From Lewinellaceae bacterium (GTDB lineage Bacteria > Bacteroidota > Bacteroidia > Chitinophagales > Saprospiraceae), in NCBI GenBank assembly GCA_020636255.1, contig JACJYE010000010.1, positions 62,001 through 126,000 of the forward strand: 64,000 nt of DNA, read 5' to 3'. Under the pieces are notes generated by a model. That model ran no database searches. It saw only the letters and a program-made list of their open reading frames with translations, and was not told the origin of the DNA. Position numbers and translations under genes: made by a program. Of this stretch, positions 7,445-16,289 are shown piece after piece. Numbering within the stretch: the first letter of the stretch is position 1; each line of letters starts with the position of its first letter.

Positions 7445-8589
7445 GAGCCTTAAAATATTTTCTTTTTTGTTTTACGCTTTTGTCAGCGCTTCAATGCCGG
7501 AAGATCGAAACCCCTGAACCCGGCCAGGGCGATCCTGTGTTCTGGATGGAAACGAGCCTATCGGGCGCCGTTCAGCGCTGGGTTGCAGGGCAGGGCGGGT
7601 ATTTTATGCAAACATCATACGAACAGGACAGCACGGGGCTGTATCTGTTTAGCGGTAGCCTGGAAGAGCAGGGGTGTACGGTAAATTGCCTGCCTTCCAT
7701 CAGGATCATTTTCCGCGCAGCTGTGAGGGCGGGAAATATAACCGATAGCACCTTATATGCCGGGGCCTTTCTCTACTATAAAGCTGGCGGCGGCCAGATG
7801 AATATCCAGTACAATACCGTCTTTTCCGGACAGGCGGCTTGCTCAGTATCTGATGCACCTTATGCTTATGAGTGGGATTTTGGCGATGGCACTACCTCCA
7901 ACCTGGCGTCACCTACTCATACTTATGCCGAAGGCAGCGCGCCATTGGCGAGAATGACGGTAACATCGGCTTCGGGTTATACCGCTATATCGGAAAAACG
8001 CATCCGGCTCGATTCTCTGGGCTTGGCATGTGGCATCGGTTTTTCCGTCACCTCTGTACAGAATGGGAGTGTGATGTTTGTCGAACTGGACAATGAAGGG
8101 GCCTATGCCTCAGGCTACTGGAATACAGGGGATTCCATACCTGGCCCGCTCATCCTGGCCTTAGCGCAGGGTGCTTCCCTGAACCTTTGCGTTACCGGCA
8201 CCACCTTCGATGGCTGCACGTCGACATCCTGCCAAACTGCTTTTTCCACCTTCCTGCAGGGATCGCCCTATATCGCATCCTGTACTGCCGGATTTACGTA
8301 TCAGGTGGCCGCCGATACCGTCTTCGTGCCGGCTCCCGAACAGCTGGGTTCCGTTATCGTGGAATACACCGATGCCGATGGTGTGCGGTACAGTTCAGCC
8401 TGGGGTAGCCAGGATGGTTACAATCCGGTTTTTGAGGCTACTTCCGTCGAACCCTATGAACGCAACGCAGGGGGTTCGCCAACGCGAAAGATGGAACTGG
8501 GCTTTCGCTGCCAGTTATACCGCGAAGACGGGCAACCGTACTCCCAACTGGCCGGCAATGGTGTTTTTGCGGTAGCGGTCGTCGAATAA
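7441..8589 (+). CDS. PKD-domain lipoprotein
   Basis: The start ATG at 7441 overlaps the previous stop in ATGA, indicating translational coupling. A longer reading of the frame from 7300 would run through the upstream gene and is not used. The N-terminus is a lipoprotein signal ending LLSALQC, so it should be lipidated and probably placed in the outer membrane. One PKD domain is clear around residues 140-185 (YEWDFGDGTTSN, then PTHTYAEG). Several paired cysteines (for example DGCTSTSCQ) suggest disulfides in a periplasmic or surface domain. The function is unknown. The operon context suggests the outer part of a sigma-factor signalling unit. Confidence 0.8.
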   Translation: MRALKYFLFCFTLLSALQCRKIETPEPGQGDPVFWMETSLSGAVQRWVAGQGGYFMQTSYEQDSTGLYLFSGSLEEQGCTVNCLPSIRIIFRAAVRAGNITDSTLYAGAFLYYKAGGGQMNIQYNTVFSGQAACSVSDAPYAYEWDFGDGTTSNLASPTHTYAEGSAPLARMTVTSASGYTAISEKRIRLDSLGLACGIGFSVTSVQNGSVMFVELDNEGAYASGYWNTGDSIPGPLILALAQGASLNLCVTGTTFDGCTSTSCQTAFSTFLQGSPYIASCTAGFTYQVAADTVFVPAPEQLGSVIVEYTDADGVRYSSAWGSQDGYNPVFEATSVEPYERNAGGSPTRKMELGFRCQLYREDGQPYSQLAGNGVFAVAVVE

Positions 8590-8912
8590 CCGATGGTAGA
8601 AGCTGTCCCGGGCCTTTTATCCTACCTTGTTTTTTTCTAAATTTACCTTACATCCAGGAAACCTTTTTGGGAAATCACCGTAAAGGCAAATAACAGCTTT
8701 AATCAATCCAACTTTACGGCATCTGCCCCCTCCTAATGGAATTGACAAGTTGCACTGCCCCTCATTTTCGTTTCCCAAAAGCTGTAGTTATAGTCGAGCC
8801 CCCAATGCCGCGCTGTTTTGTTAAGGTTCAGCACCATGTGTTGTATTACAGGTAGCAAACCGGCATACATACCCCCTTTTGCGCCCCCGGAGTGATATTG
8901 GTATTATGTTAA
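8590..8912. other. Gene-free stretch with an 8-base inverted repeat
   Basis: No supported ORF or RNA gene is seen in these 323 bases. The only structure I can point to is CCGTAAAG (8678-8685) with its exact inverse CTTTACGG (8712-8719), spaced 26 bases apart. GGTAG/CTACC at about 8596-8626 followed by a T-run could be a weak terminator for the PKD lipoprotein gene. Confidence 0.4.
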
Positions 8913-9818
8913 ATGAGAAAACTAAACGTGATGTTGACAGAACACAAGCCCGTATTGAGGACACTGAAGGGAAGCCCCTTCCGTTCTCTCGAGGAATTTT
9001 TTCTCAAACATGGCCCACCTCCCCAATATTTCCGCATCGATGCGAGCCGATATACGACGATAGTTGGAGCGCGCGGGCTTCGGCTGGTTATTCCTCCCTA
9101 TTCTTTCTCCGACATTGCTGGCCGGCGGGTGGAAGGGCCCGTAGATATCCAAATTCAGGAAATTTATACGAAAGCCGAGATGGCGCTTGCCAATAAGGCC
9201 ACGACCTCTGAAGACCGCATACTGGAATCGGCAGGGCAGTTCTGGATACAGGCCACTCAGGGAGCCGGCGTATTGCAATTGCTGCGGCCGGTTGCCGTTC
9301 ACCTGCCCGTGGGAAAGAACCTGCGCAACCCACTGGCCATGCGGTTGTTTCAGGGAAGCGCGCCTACCGTTAAAGCATATCAGGCCGATAAATATTTTGA
9401 CTGGCGCCTGGGCCCGGCGAAACCCGTATCAATAAAAAAGGCCAACGGGAGGAAATACTACTTTTTTCAATTGGAACAGTTGAACTGGGCCAGTTGCGGC
9501 TATTTCATTTCCCGGAGCGGGCACAGGCCGATGGTTACCTTGCGTATAGAAGGAGAGTGGAGCACTCCCATGCAGCAGATCGCTTTCCTCGTTTTTGAAA
9601 ACATGAATGCCATAGCTCGCATGTATCCCGGCACACACGGCTTTACGGCTTTGAATATCCCCAACAAGATTTCCGCTTCCGCGCATGTCATCGGGATTAA
9701 CGACGGGCAATTGTACTACGGCCAAAGCTTTATCTCCCCCGGGCAGGGTAAGCTCTTCCACGCTGGTTTAAGCCCTGTGTCAGGCCATGAACTCCTCGAA
9801 ACCCTGAACGGCATTTGA
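8913..9818 (+). CDS. ZU5-like domain protein of unknown function
   Basis: A 301-residue protein without a signal peptide. Residues about 36-140 have a pattern seen in many Bacteroidota surface proteins and resembling ZU5 domains: FRIDASRYTTIVGARGLRL, then IPPYSFSDIAGRRVEGPVDI, IQEIYTKAEMALANK and LESAGQFWIQA. The rest is predicted beta-rich. ATG 8913 is used, with ATG 8931 as the alternative. In homologues this pattern usually follows an export signal, so its absence here is odd and could mean a cytoplasmic role or a signal missed by a wrong start. There is no operon partner on the same strand. Confidence 0.7.
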   Translation: MRKLNVMLTEHKPVLRTLKGSPFRSLEEFFLKHGPPPQYFRIDASRYTTIVGARGLRLVIPPYSFSDIAGRRVEGPVDIQIQEIYTKAEMALANKATTSEDRILESAGQFWIQATQGAGVLQLLRPVAVHLPVGKNLRNPLAMRLFQGSAPTVKAYQADKYFDWRLGPAKPVSIKKANGRKYYFFQLEQLNWASCGYFISRSGHRPMVTLRIEGEWSTPMQQIAFLVFENMNAIARMYPGTHGFTALNIPNKISASAHVIGINDGQLYYGQSFISPGQGKLFHAGLSPVSGHELLETLNGI

Positions 9819-9832
9819 TGGGGGCCGGAGGG

Positions 9833-10591
9833 TCAGCTGCGGAGATAAGACGCGCCGTTGACGTCGAGGATGCACCCTGTTGCATAGGCTGCCTGTTCTG
9901 ACGCGAGAAACAGAATAGCGTAGGCAATCTCTTCAGGCCTTGCCACCCGCTTCATAGGGCTCTGTTGCCTGATGGCATCTCCGGCCTCACCTTCCAAAAG
10001 GCCTATGGCCATGTCGGTCTCCACAAAACCCGGCGCAACTGCCCCTACAAAGACGTGATAGGGCGCCAGCGCCTGCGCCAGCGACTGGCTGAGCGCATTC
10101 AGCCCGGCTTTCGATGCGCCATAAGCCGGATAGGCCGGCTCTCCCCGAAAGGCCCCTCGTGATGAGACGTTGACGATCCGCCCGCCGCCCTGGCTGATCA
10201 TATACCGGGCGGCGCAGTAACAGACATTGGCCGCACCGGTGAGGTTGACGGCCAGCGTTTGCGTCCAGGCCGCCTGCCAGCTTTCGTAAGAGCTGCTATC
10301 GATGGGGTGCGGCTCATAGATGCCGGCGTTGTTCACCACGATGTCCAGGCCACCGAATTCCAGGACGACGGTATCTACCAGTTGTTGTACAGCTCCGGGC
10401 TGGCTGATATCTGCACGGATCGCCAGATGCCCGTCGCCAGGCAGCATCTCTACCGTCTCCAGGGCAGCCTGTTGTGCACTCCTGAAATTGATGGCCACCC
10501 GGGCCCCCTGCTCGGCAAAAGCTATGGCGGTGGCCCGCCCGATGCCTCTTGACCCACCTGTGATCAGTACGGTTTTATTTGAAAAATCCAT
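9833..10591 (-). CDS. SDR family NAD(P)-dependent oxidoreductase
   Basis: The 252-residue classical short-chain dehydrogenase has the cofactor motif TGGSRGIG (residues 11-18), NNAG (87-90), catalytic serine in NVSS (about 143), the YxxxK pair Y157/K161 (YGASK), and a C-terminal AYATGCILDVNGA typical of FabG-like enzymes. It would reduce a 3-oxoacyl or other carbonyl substrate. The substrate cannot be told from sequence. It is convergent with the ZU5-like gene and has no same-strand partner. A copy of the TTTTTTGAA.ACTACT motif lies 20 bases upstream of its start. Confidence 0.92.
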   Translation of the reverse strand: MDFSNKTVLITGGSRGIGRATAIAFAEQGARVAINFRSAQQAALETVEMLPGDGHLAIRADISQPGAVQQLVDTVVLEFGGLDIVVNNAGIYEPHPIDSSSYESWQAAWTQTLAVNLTGAANVCYCAARYMISQGGGRIVNVSSRGAFRGEPAYPAYGASKAGLNALSQSLAQALAPYHVFVGAVAPGFVETDMAIGLLEGEAGDAIRQQSPMKRVARPEEIAYAILFLASEQAAYATGCILDVNGASYLRS

Positions 10592-10611
10592 TCCAGTAAT
10601 AATTGGAGAAC

Positions 10612-10630
10612 TTATTTTTTGAATACTACT
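10612..10630. repeat. TTTTTTGAACACTACT motif, copy 1
   Basis: TTATTTTTTGAATACTACT lies 20 bases upstream of the SDR start, in reverse orientation relative to that gene. One base differs from the form at 30012-30030. See the copies near 21145, 24691, 29957/30011 and 54034. Confidence 0.6.
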
Positions 10631-10702
10631 CCGTTCGTTGATCCTTGAAAATAAGAGGTAGATAAGTTAGTGAGCTTTATCCAGCAATTGAAGCTTTCCT
10701 GC

Positions 10703-10742
10703 GAAAAAGAAAAAAGGCAGGCCCCGGAAAAGGAAGCCTGCC
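10703..10742 (-). terminator. Intrinsic terminator of the porP-adhesin operon
   Basis: Read on the - strand, GGCAGGC pairs with GCCTGCC (7 bases, loop 13) and is followed directly by a T-rich run. It begins 24 bases after the stop codon of the adhesin gene. Confidence 0.85.
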
Positions 10743-10765
10743 CGTAGAAACAGGGGAATCACAGT

Positions 10766-13700
10766 TTATCGGATCAGGGTCACCGAGCCCATTTTCTGGT
10801 ATCGGCGCCCGGAAAGCTCGGAGCCGTTCCACTGCGTTTCGTCTTCGAAGATGGCGCTGATCTTCCAGACGTAAACATCCTGGGGCAACGGCGCTCCATT
10901 TAGTGTGCCGTCCCACCCTTCAGCCGGTTGGCCGCCGCGTAGCAGGCTGCTTTTCCAAAGTAACTGTCCATAGGGCGAAAAAATTTCTACCACGTATTCC
11001 TTCAGCCCTATGCCTTTGGGGAGAAAATACCGGGCGTCGCCGGCCCCCAGGCCCGGAGCGAATGCATTGGGGACGTAAAGCCCCTTGATCAGCTCTGGCC
11101 TGAGGGTGATAAGCGTATCGTCCCGGCAGCCTCCTTCGGCCACCGCTGTGAGCCTGACAGGATAGGCACCGTTGTACTGATACCGGTGTTCCGGGTTTTC
11201 TTCTTCACTCTGCCCGCCATCCCCAAAATCCCAGTAGTATTGTTTTGCCTGCTCGCTGGTGTTAATGAATTGTATAGTTCCTGTAGCATTGCCATTGAAT
11301 AGTTCTTCTACCCATTCGAACCCGGCATTTGGCATGGGCAACACTTCTACTGCTCCCGCAAGTTTCATAGTATCATAACAGATGTCGTCATAACCGGCCA
11401 CCAGGCTGACATCATACCAGCCTGCGTCCGGGTACTCATGCATAACCTGGTTTTCACTGCTGATAGTGCCATCGCCGAAGTCCCAGGAGAAATGGTTGCC
11501 TCTGGAGTAATTGGCAAAGCTTACCCGCAGAGGCTGGCAGCCCGACAAGGTGTCGAGTGCAAAATCAGCTATCGGGCTGTCGAACAGTGTAAGGGTTTGA
11601 AAAGTGGTATCCAGACAGCCGTACTGGTTGGAGGCCGTCAACTGGATCGGGTAGGCGCCGGCTTCTGTATATTCCTGGATGGGGTTTGCCAGGCTGGATC
11701 CGGTGGGCAGCCCCAGGTTCCAGGAGAACCCCTGAGCGCCCTCTGATTGATTGTGGAACCAGGCCGTCATCGGCAGGCCGCAGGGCCGTTCCTGTTCTAT
11801 AGCGAAAGCCGCTTCCGGTACCGGGAAAGCGAAAACGGCGGTAAAGATGGAGTCAGTGGTACAGCCGGCAGCATTGGATACCGACAGGCGCACGGGATAA
11901 TCTCCCGCTTCTGTGAAGGTATGGCTGGGGTTTTCCTGTACGGAGCTGTTGCCATCGCCGAAATCCCACTGGTAAAAGTTCCCTCCGGTAGATTGGTTGG
12001 CAAAGTTGACGCTGAGCGGTGTACAGCCCATCGCATCGTCCAGCGCGAAAGCCGCTACCGGCGCTTCGCCGATCACTACCGGCTGGCTCAGGCTCGTAGA
12101 ACAGGCGTTTTGAAGAGAGATGCCCTCCAGGGTGACCGTATAGGCGCCTGGTGCGGGGAACGTGTACAAGGGGTGTGTAAGGCTCGTAGTGTCACCTGTG
12201 CCGAAATCCCAGAGGCTACCGGCCAGCCCTGCGGAGGTGTTGTTGAACTGGATGGCCTGCCCGGCGCAAAGGTTGGCGCCGAAATCGAAATCCACTTCCG
12301 GCGAAGGCAACACTTCGATAGCGATCCAGGCGGTATCATCTGCACAGGCGTTGGCGGCGTACAAAATGACATCGTAAACCCCCGGCGTTTCGAAGGTGTG
12401 CGCGGGGTCGGGTTCGGCTGCGATGTTGCCGTCTCCGAAGTCCCAGCTCACATTGGTTCCCGGAGTCGAGTAATTGGTGAAATTTACGCTGAAAGGCGCA
12501 CACCCCTGGGTATTGCTGGTATTGAAAAAGGCGCGAACGATTTCGGGCTCTATCGTTAGTACCTGGCTGAGCGTATCAGCGCCGCAGCTATTGGTAGCGA
12601 TGAGGGTTATGGTATAGTCAACCGTAGCGGTGTCGCCTGCATACCACTGCGGCTCCGGGGTGGGGTCCGTTGATGTCTGGCCATTGCCGAAATCCCAGAA
12701 AAAGCTTTCCGGGCTGCCCAGGGATATATTGACGAATTCGGCCAGCAGGGGGGCGCAGCCGGTATCTACCGCGAACCCGAAATCGACAGCAGGGTAAGGC
12801 CTGACCAACAGGCTGTCCTGATAGTTGTCTTCACCGCACAGGTTTTGCGCATTCAGGCTGATGATATAAATGGTGTCGTTGAGGCCGGCGGGGTAGGTGA
12901 GCGTCAGGCCCGGGTTGGCCTGGCTGGAGCTTTGTCCGTTGCCAAAATCCCATGAATAGGTGGCCTCGTATCCGCTGCTCTGATTTTCTACGCCGGCCTC
13001 CAGCGCCCCGCATCCTGAATCCTGGCTCGGTGAAAACATCGCTTCGGGTGGTTCCGCTACTTCCATCGGGTGGGTGGCGACAGCAGAACAGCCCTGCGCG
13101 TTGACGGCTTCCAGTTGTACCGTATAATTGCCGGGTTGAAGGTAGGTATGGCTCGGCGATTCCTGCTCTGCATTGGCGCCATCGCCGAAATCCCAATAGT
13201 AGGCCGTTGCCCCGGCGGATTGGTTGTCGGGGCTGAATGAGCTGCCTTTGCACACGATTCCCGGCAAGGTGAATGCCGGTTCCGGCAGGGGGTACACCGT
13301 TGCTGGCAAACTATCGGTTTTCTGGCACCCTCCGGGGCCGGCGGTGATGGTGTACAGGAGGGTATAATCGCCCGGGGCCAAACCCGAAGGAGAAAAGGTG
13401 TTGCCGGTAATACCTGGGCCCGCCCAGGCCCCACCGGTAGGGCTGTAGCCGCTCAGTGTGGCAGGCGGGGCGTCGCTGCATAGCGCTAATCCAGGGCCGG
13501 CTTCCACAGGGCCGGGGTCGAACACGTTGATAAGGATGGAATCTTCTACGGCGCAGCTGCCCGAGCCGGCCCTGTAACGCAGCAGATGTGTGCCGCCACC
13601 GGCCGCTGCCGGGTTGAAGGATGCTCCTGAAAGCCCTCCTCCCGAGGTGGACCAGCTGCCGCCCGGCGGGGTGACAAACTGATTGAGGGTATATGGTGCG

Positions 13701-16231
13701 TCGCTGATACACAGGCTGGCATCAGGGCCGGCATCGACATTGGATGGGTCAACAACCCCTACATTGATCGTCGAGGAACTGTTGCAGCCGTTGCTCCCGT
13801 TTACGGCATACGACAGTATGTATGCCCCGGCCCCACCTGCGGCTACAGGGCCGAACAGGCCATTGGCGGCATCGACAATTCCCGGGCCGCTCCACGTTCC
13901 GCCTGTGGGGCTGGGTGTGGGCAGGGCCATGGCCCCGGCAGTATTGCAATAGGAAGTGTCTGCGACTGCTATCACTGGCGCTGCATTGACGATAGCGGTT
14001 AGTGAATCTACAAAGGCGCAGTTGTTGGCATCGGTAAATGCATAAACGAGGGTGTATCCCCCTGGCCCCGAAGCATCAGGCTGGAAGCTGCTGCCCGTTA
14101 TGACGCCGCCGTTGGGGCTGCTCCATGAACCGTTGGCGGGGCTTCCGTTCAAAGTTGTCGCTCCGGCATTACTACAAGCGGTGATGTCTGGGCCGGCCTC
14201 AACCGGAGCGGCAGCGATCACGTTGATCGTCATGTCTCCCTGGTTAAAGCAGGCGCCAACGCCGTACGAATAAGTAAGAATATTGGCGCCCGTTACCGCC
14301 TGCGCCGGGTCGAACAACCCATTGGCCGATACGCCCGCCCCAGACCAGTTTCCGCCTGACGGGGTGGCCGATAGCATAAATGGAGCATCGGAACTACAGA
14401 CGGTGAGCTCCTGTGGCAGGGCGACCTGCGTGGCAGATTGCACGACAAAGGTATCCTGGACGGTGCTTGTCCCGCAATCATTGCTGGCTGCGAGGATTAC
14501 GATATAGGTGCCGGCCGAATCGTATTGGATACCTGAAGGATAAAGCGAATCTGAACTGCCGGGCTGTGCGCCACTGAAATCCCACTGTATGCTGGTTATG
14601 CCCAGGCCGTTGTCCTGAATACTCAGGCTGGCCGTATCGAAGTTCAGCGTAGCGTTCTGGCAGTAATCGGGAATAGGGCCGAGATCGGCCACCGGTGGGC
14701 CCGGTAAGAGCAAGGAGGTGTCCCAACTCACTACGGCACAGGGATTTGTGGCGGTCAGTACGATATCGTACCAGCCTCCCTGGAGGAATTCTACGGAGGG
14801 GCTTATGCTGGTTGCACTGGTACTGTCGGCAAAGGCCCAGCCTTCGGGAGGGGATATTTCCCATTGAAAAGACAATTGATCCCCGCTCGTACTGTTGTTG
14901 AACGGGATGACGAGCGGCGTACAGCCGCCATTGGAGCCGCCGCCTGGTTCAGGTACGGTGATGCCCGCCCCTGGTTCAGGTGGCTCATAGATCGTGATCT
15001 CCTGGCTGATCGTTACCGGGCCACAGGCAAAGCTCACCAGTGTCATTTCGATGGTGTAAACGCCTGGCGTCAGAAACTCAATATCAATGGCATTGGACCC
15101 AAATAGGCTACCGCTGACGATGTTCCAGTCCTGCCCGGAGGTGCCGCTTATTGTCCAGTTCGGGCTGAGTATATTAATGCAGGATGAGGGGTTGCCGGCA
15201 ATGACCTCGGTGATGCCTGTGGTCGTATTTTCAAAACCATAAACAGCGCCCGAACAGCTGAAAGGGGGCGGTGCGATGTCGAACATCGGTTCCGGAGGTT
15301 CGCTCACCTCTATGGGTTCTATGGTCGCTGTGGAGGAATTGCAGGGGTTGGAAGCTACGATCTTGATATCGAAGGCATTATTGTAATTGCCGGTGCTGGT
15401 CGTTTGGCCGCATGAGCTTTCCAGGAAAGTATAGGTAAAGACCGATGGCAGGCTGTCCTGGGTGAAATGGGCGACTTCCTGCCCGCTGATGAAAACCGTG
15501 TATTCTGTGCCGGGCGGGTTGCCAGCTGTATTGGTAATGGGAAAGTCAAGCGTTGCCGGAGCACAGAGGCCGACGGTATTGCCTGGGATCACGAGCCCGA
15601 CAGAGGGGTTGCCCCCATTGTAAAAAGTGTAGTTATCGGTGAAAACACAGCCGTTTTGATGCGTCGCTGAAACGAAAATGGTATAGTAACCCAGCCCGCT
15701 GTAAGTATGGCTGATCGTGCTGGTATTAGAGAAAGAGGTGTTGTCATGATCTTCGGAAGGGCTCCCGTCACCCCATTGAATGGTGTAGGAAATGTTCTCG
15801 TTATAAGTACTGGAGGTATTGATCAGTTGCAGGTCGAAGCTGGAAGACCCATTGCAGGCTTTCAGTTCGTGGCCCGTCATCTGTACAATACCCGGGGGCA
15901 CCCCGGCCGAAGGGTCTGCTACTGCCAGGACGGTGGCCTGCTGTGTGTCACAGGGTATTCCGTTTTCTAACAAAATGACAGCGAAGGTGGAGTCTTCGTG
16001 CTGGATGGGGTACTGGTAAACGATCTCGATGCCCGAAAGGTCGGCCTGCCCGTCGCCGTTTAGGTCCCATTCATAGTTGGAGCCGGGACTCGGGCTGTCG
16101 ACGGTGAATGTTATTTCCTCGCTGGAGCAGGGCGCGCTGTTCGACACGGAAAAGCTACACTGGGCAAGTGCAGGCCTGCTCAAAGAACACAGCAGGATGA
16201 ATATGGACAGGCAAAGGTTGAATTTGCTCAT
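10766..16231 (-). CDS. Giant PKD-domain adhesin with T9SS type B (gliding-associated) C-terminus
   Basis: An 1821-residue protein with a signal peptide (SIFILLCSLSRPALAQ). The N-terminal third holds PKD/Ig-like domains (YEWDLNGDGQADLSG, IQWGDGSPSEDH). Residues about 600-960 hold roughly five repeats of 75-90 residues built on TPxGGxWSGPGI and a CS(D/N)A motif. The C-terminal half has about nine PKD modules with WDFGDG or WDFGNG cores. The final 85 residues are a gliding-motility type B sorting domain (LYVPNAFAPG, then VEIFSPYGQLLWKS and GWDGTLNGAPLPQDVYVWKI). It is expected at the cell surface as an adhesin, exported with help from a PorP/SprF partner. porP lies 58 bases upstream on the same strand. 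Confidence 0.93.
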   Translation of the reverse strand: MSKFNLCLSIFILLCSLSRPALAQCSFSVSNSAPCSSEEITFTVDSPSPGSNYEWDLNGDGQADLSGIEIVYQYPIQHEDSTFAVILLENGIPCDTQQATVLAVADPSAGVPPGIVQMTGHELKACNGSSSFDLQLINTSSTYNENISYTIQWGDGSPSEDHDNTSFSNTSTISHTYSGLGYYTIFVSATHQNGCVFTDNYTFYNGGNPSVGLVIPGNTVGLCAPATLDFPITNTAGNPPGTEYTVFISGQEVAHFTQDSLPSVFTYTFLESSCGQTTSTGNYNNAFDIKIVASNPCNSSTATIEPIEVSEPPEPMFDIAPPPFSCSGAVYGFENTTTGITEVIAGNPSSCINILSPNWTISGTSGQDWNIVSGSLFGSNAIDIEFLTPGVYTIEMTLVSFACGPVTISQEITIYEPPEPGAGITVPEPGGGSNGGCTPLVIPFNNSTSGDQLSFQWEISPPEGWAFADSTSATSISPSVEFLQGGWYDIVLTATNPCAVVSWDTSLLLPGPPVADLGPIPDYCQNATLNFDTASLSIQDNGLGITSIQWDFSGAQPGSSDSLYPSGIQYDSAGTYIVILAASNDCGTSTVQDTFVVQSATQVALPQELTVCSSDAPFMLSATPSGGNWSGAGVSANGLFDPAQAVTGANILTYSYGVGACFNQGDMTINVIAAAPVEAGPDITACSNAGATTLNGSPANGSWSSPNGGVITGSSFQPDASGPGGYTLVYAFTDANNCAFVDSLTAIVNAAPVIAVADTSYCNTAGAMALPTPSPTGGTWSGPGIVDAANGLFGPVAAGGAGAYILSYAVNGSNGCNSSSTINVGVVDPSNVDAGPDASLCISDAPYTLNQFVTPPGGSWSTSGGGLSGASFNPAAAGGGTHLLRYRAGSGSCAVEDSILINVFDPGPVEAGPGLALCSDAPPATLSGYSPTGGAWAGPGITGNTFSPSGLAPGDYTLLYTITAGPGGCQKTDSLPATVYPLPEPAFTLPGIVCKGSSFSPDNQSAGATAYYWDFGDGANAEQESPSHTYLQPGNYTVQLEAVNAQGCSAVATHPMEVAEPPEAMFSPSQDSGCGALEAGVENQSSGYEATYSWDFGNGQSSSQANPGLTLTYPAGLNDTIYIISLNAQNLCGEDNYQDSLLVRPYPAVDFGFAVDTGCAPLLAEFVNISLGSPESFFWDFGNGQTSTDPTPEPQWYAGDTATVDYTITLIATNSCGADTLSQVLTIEPEIVRAFFNTSNTQGCAPFSVNFTNYSTPGTNVSWDFGDGNIAAEPDPAHTFETPGVYDVILYAANACADDTAWIAIEVLPSPEVDFDFGANLCAGQAIQFNNTSAGLAGSLWDFGTGDTTSLTHPLYTFPAPGAYTVTLEGISLQNACSTSLSQPVVIGEAPVAAFALDDAMGCTPLSVNFANQSTGGNFYQWDFGDGNSSVQENPSHTFTEAGDYPVRLSVSNAAGCTTDSIFTAVFAFPVPEAAFAIEQERPCGLPMTAWFHNQSEGAQGFSWNLGLPTGSSLANPIQEYTEAGAYPIQLTASNQYGCLDTTFQTLTLFDSPIADFALDTLSGCQPLRVSFANYSRGNHFSWDFGDGTISSENQVMHEYPDAGWYDVSLVAGYDDICYDTMKLAGAVEVLPMPNAGFEWVEELFNGNATGTIQFINTSEQAKQYYWDFGDGGQSEEENPEHRYQYNGAYPVRLTAVAEGGCRDDTLITLRPELIKGLYVPNAFAPGLGAGDARYFLPKGIGLKEYVVEIFSPYGQLLWKSSLLRGGQPAEGWDGTLNGAPLPQDVYVWKISAIFEDETQWNGSELSGRRYQKMGSVTLIR

Positions 16232-16289
16232 AATGTCTGTGGTTGGTTTGATGGAACAGAAGAAGCCTTAACCGTAAGTGCGGCTGTCG

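Noticed and set aside
11747..12559. Long + strand ORF of 270 codons
   Set aside because: It lies fully antisense to the PKD adhesin gene, has no recognisable domain and reflects the repeated codon pattern of the PKD modules.
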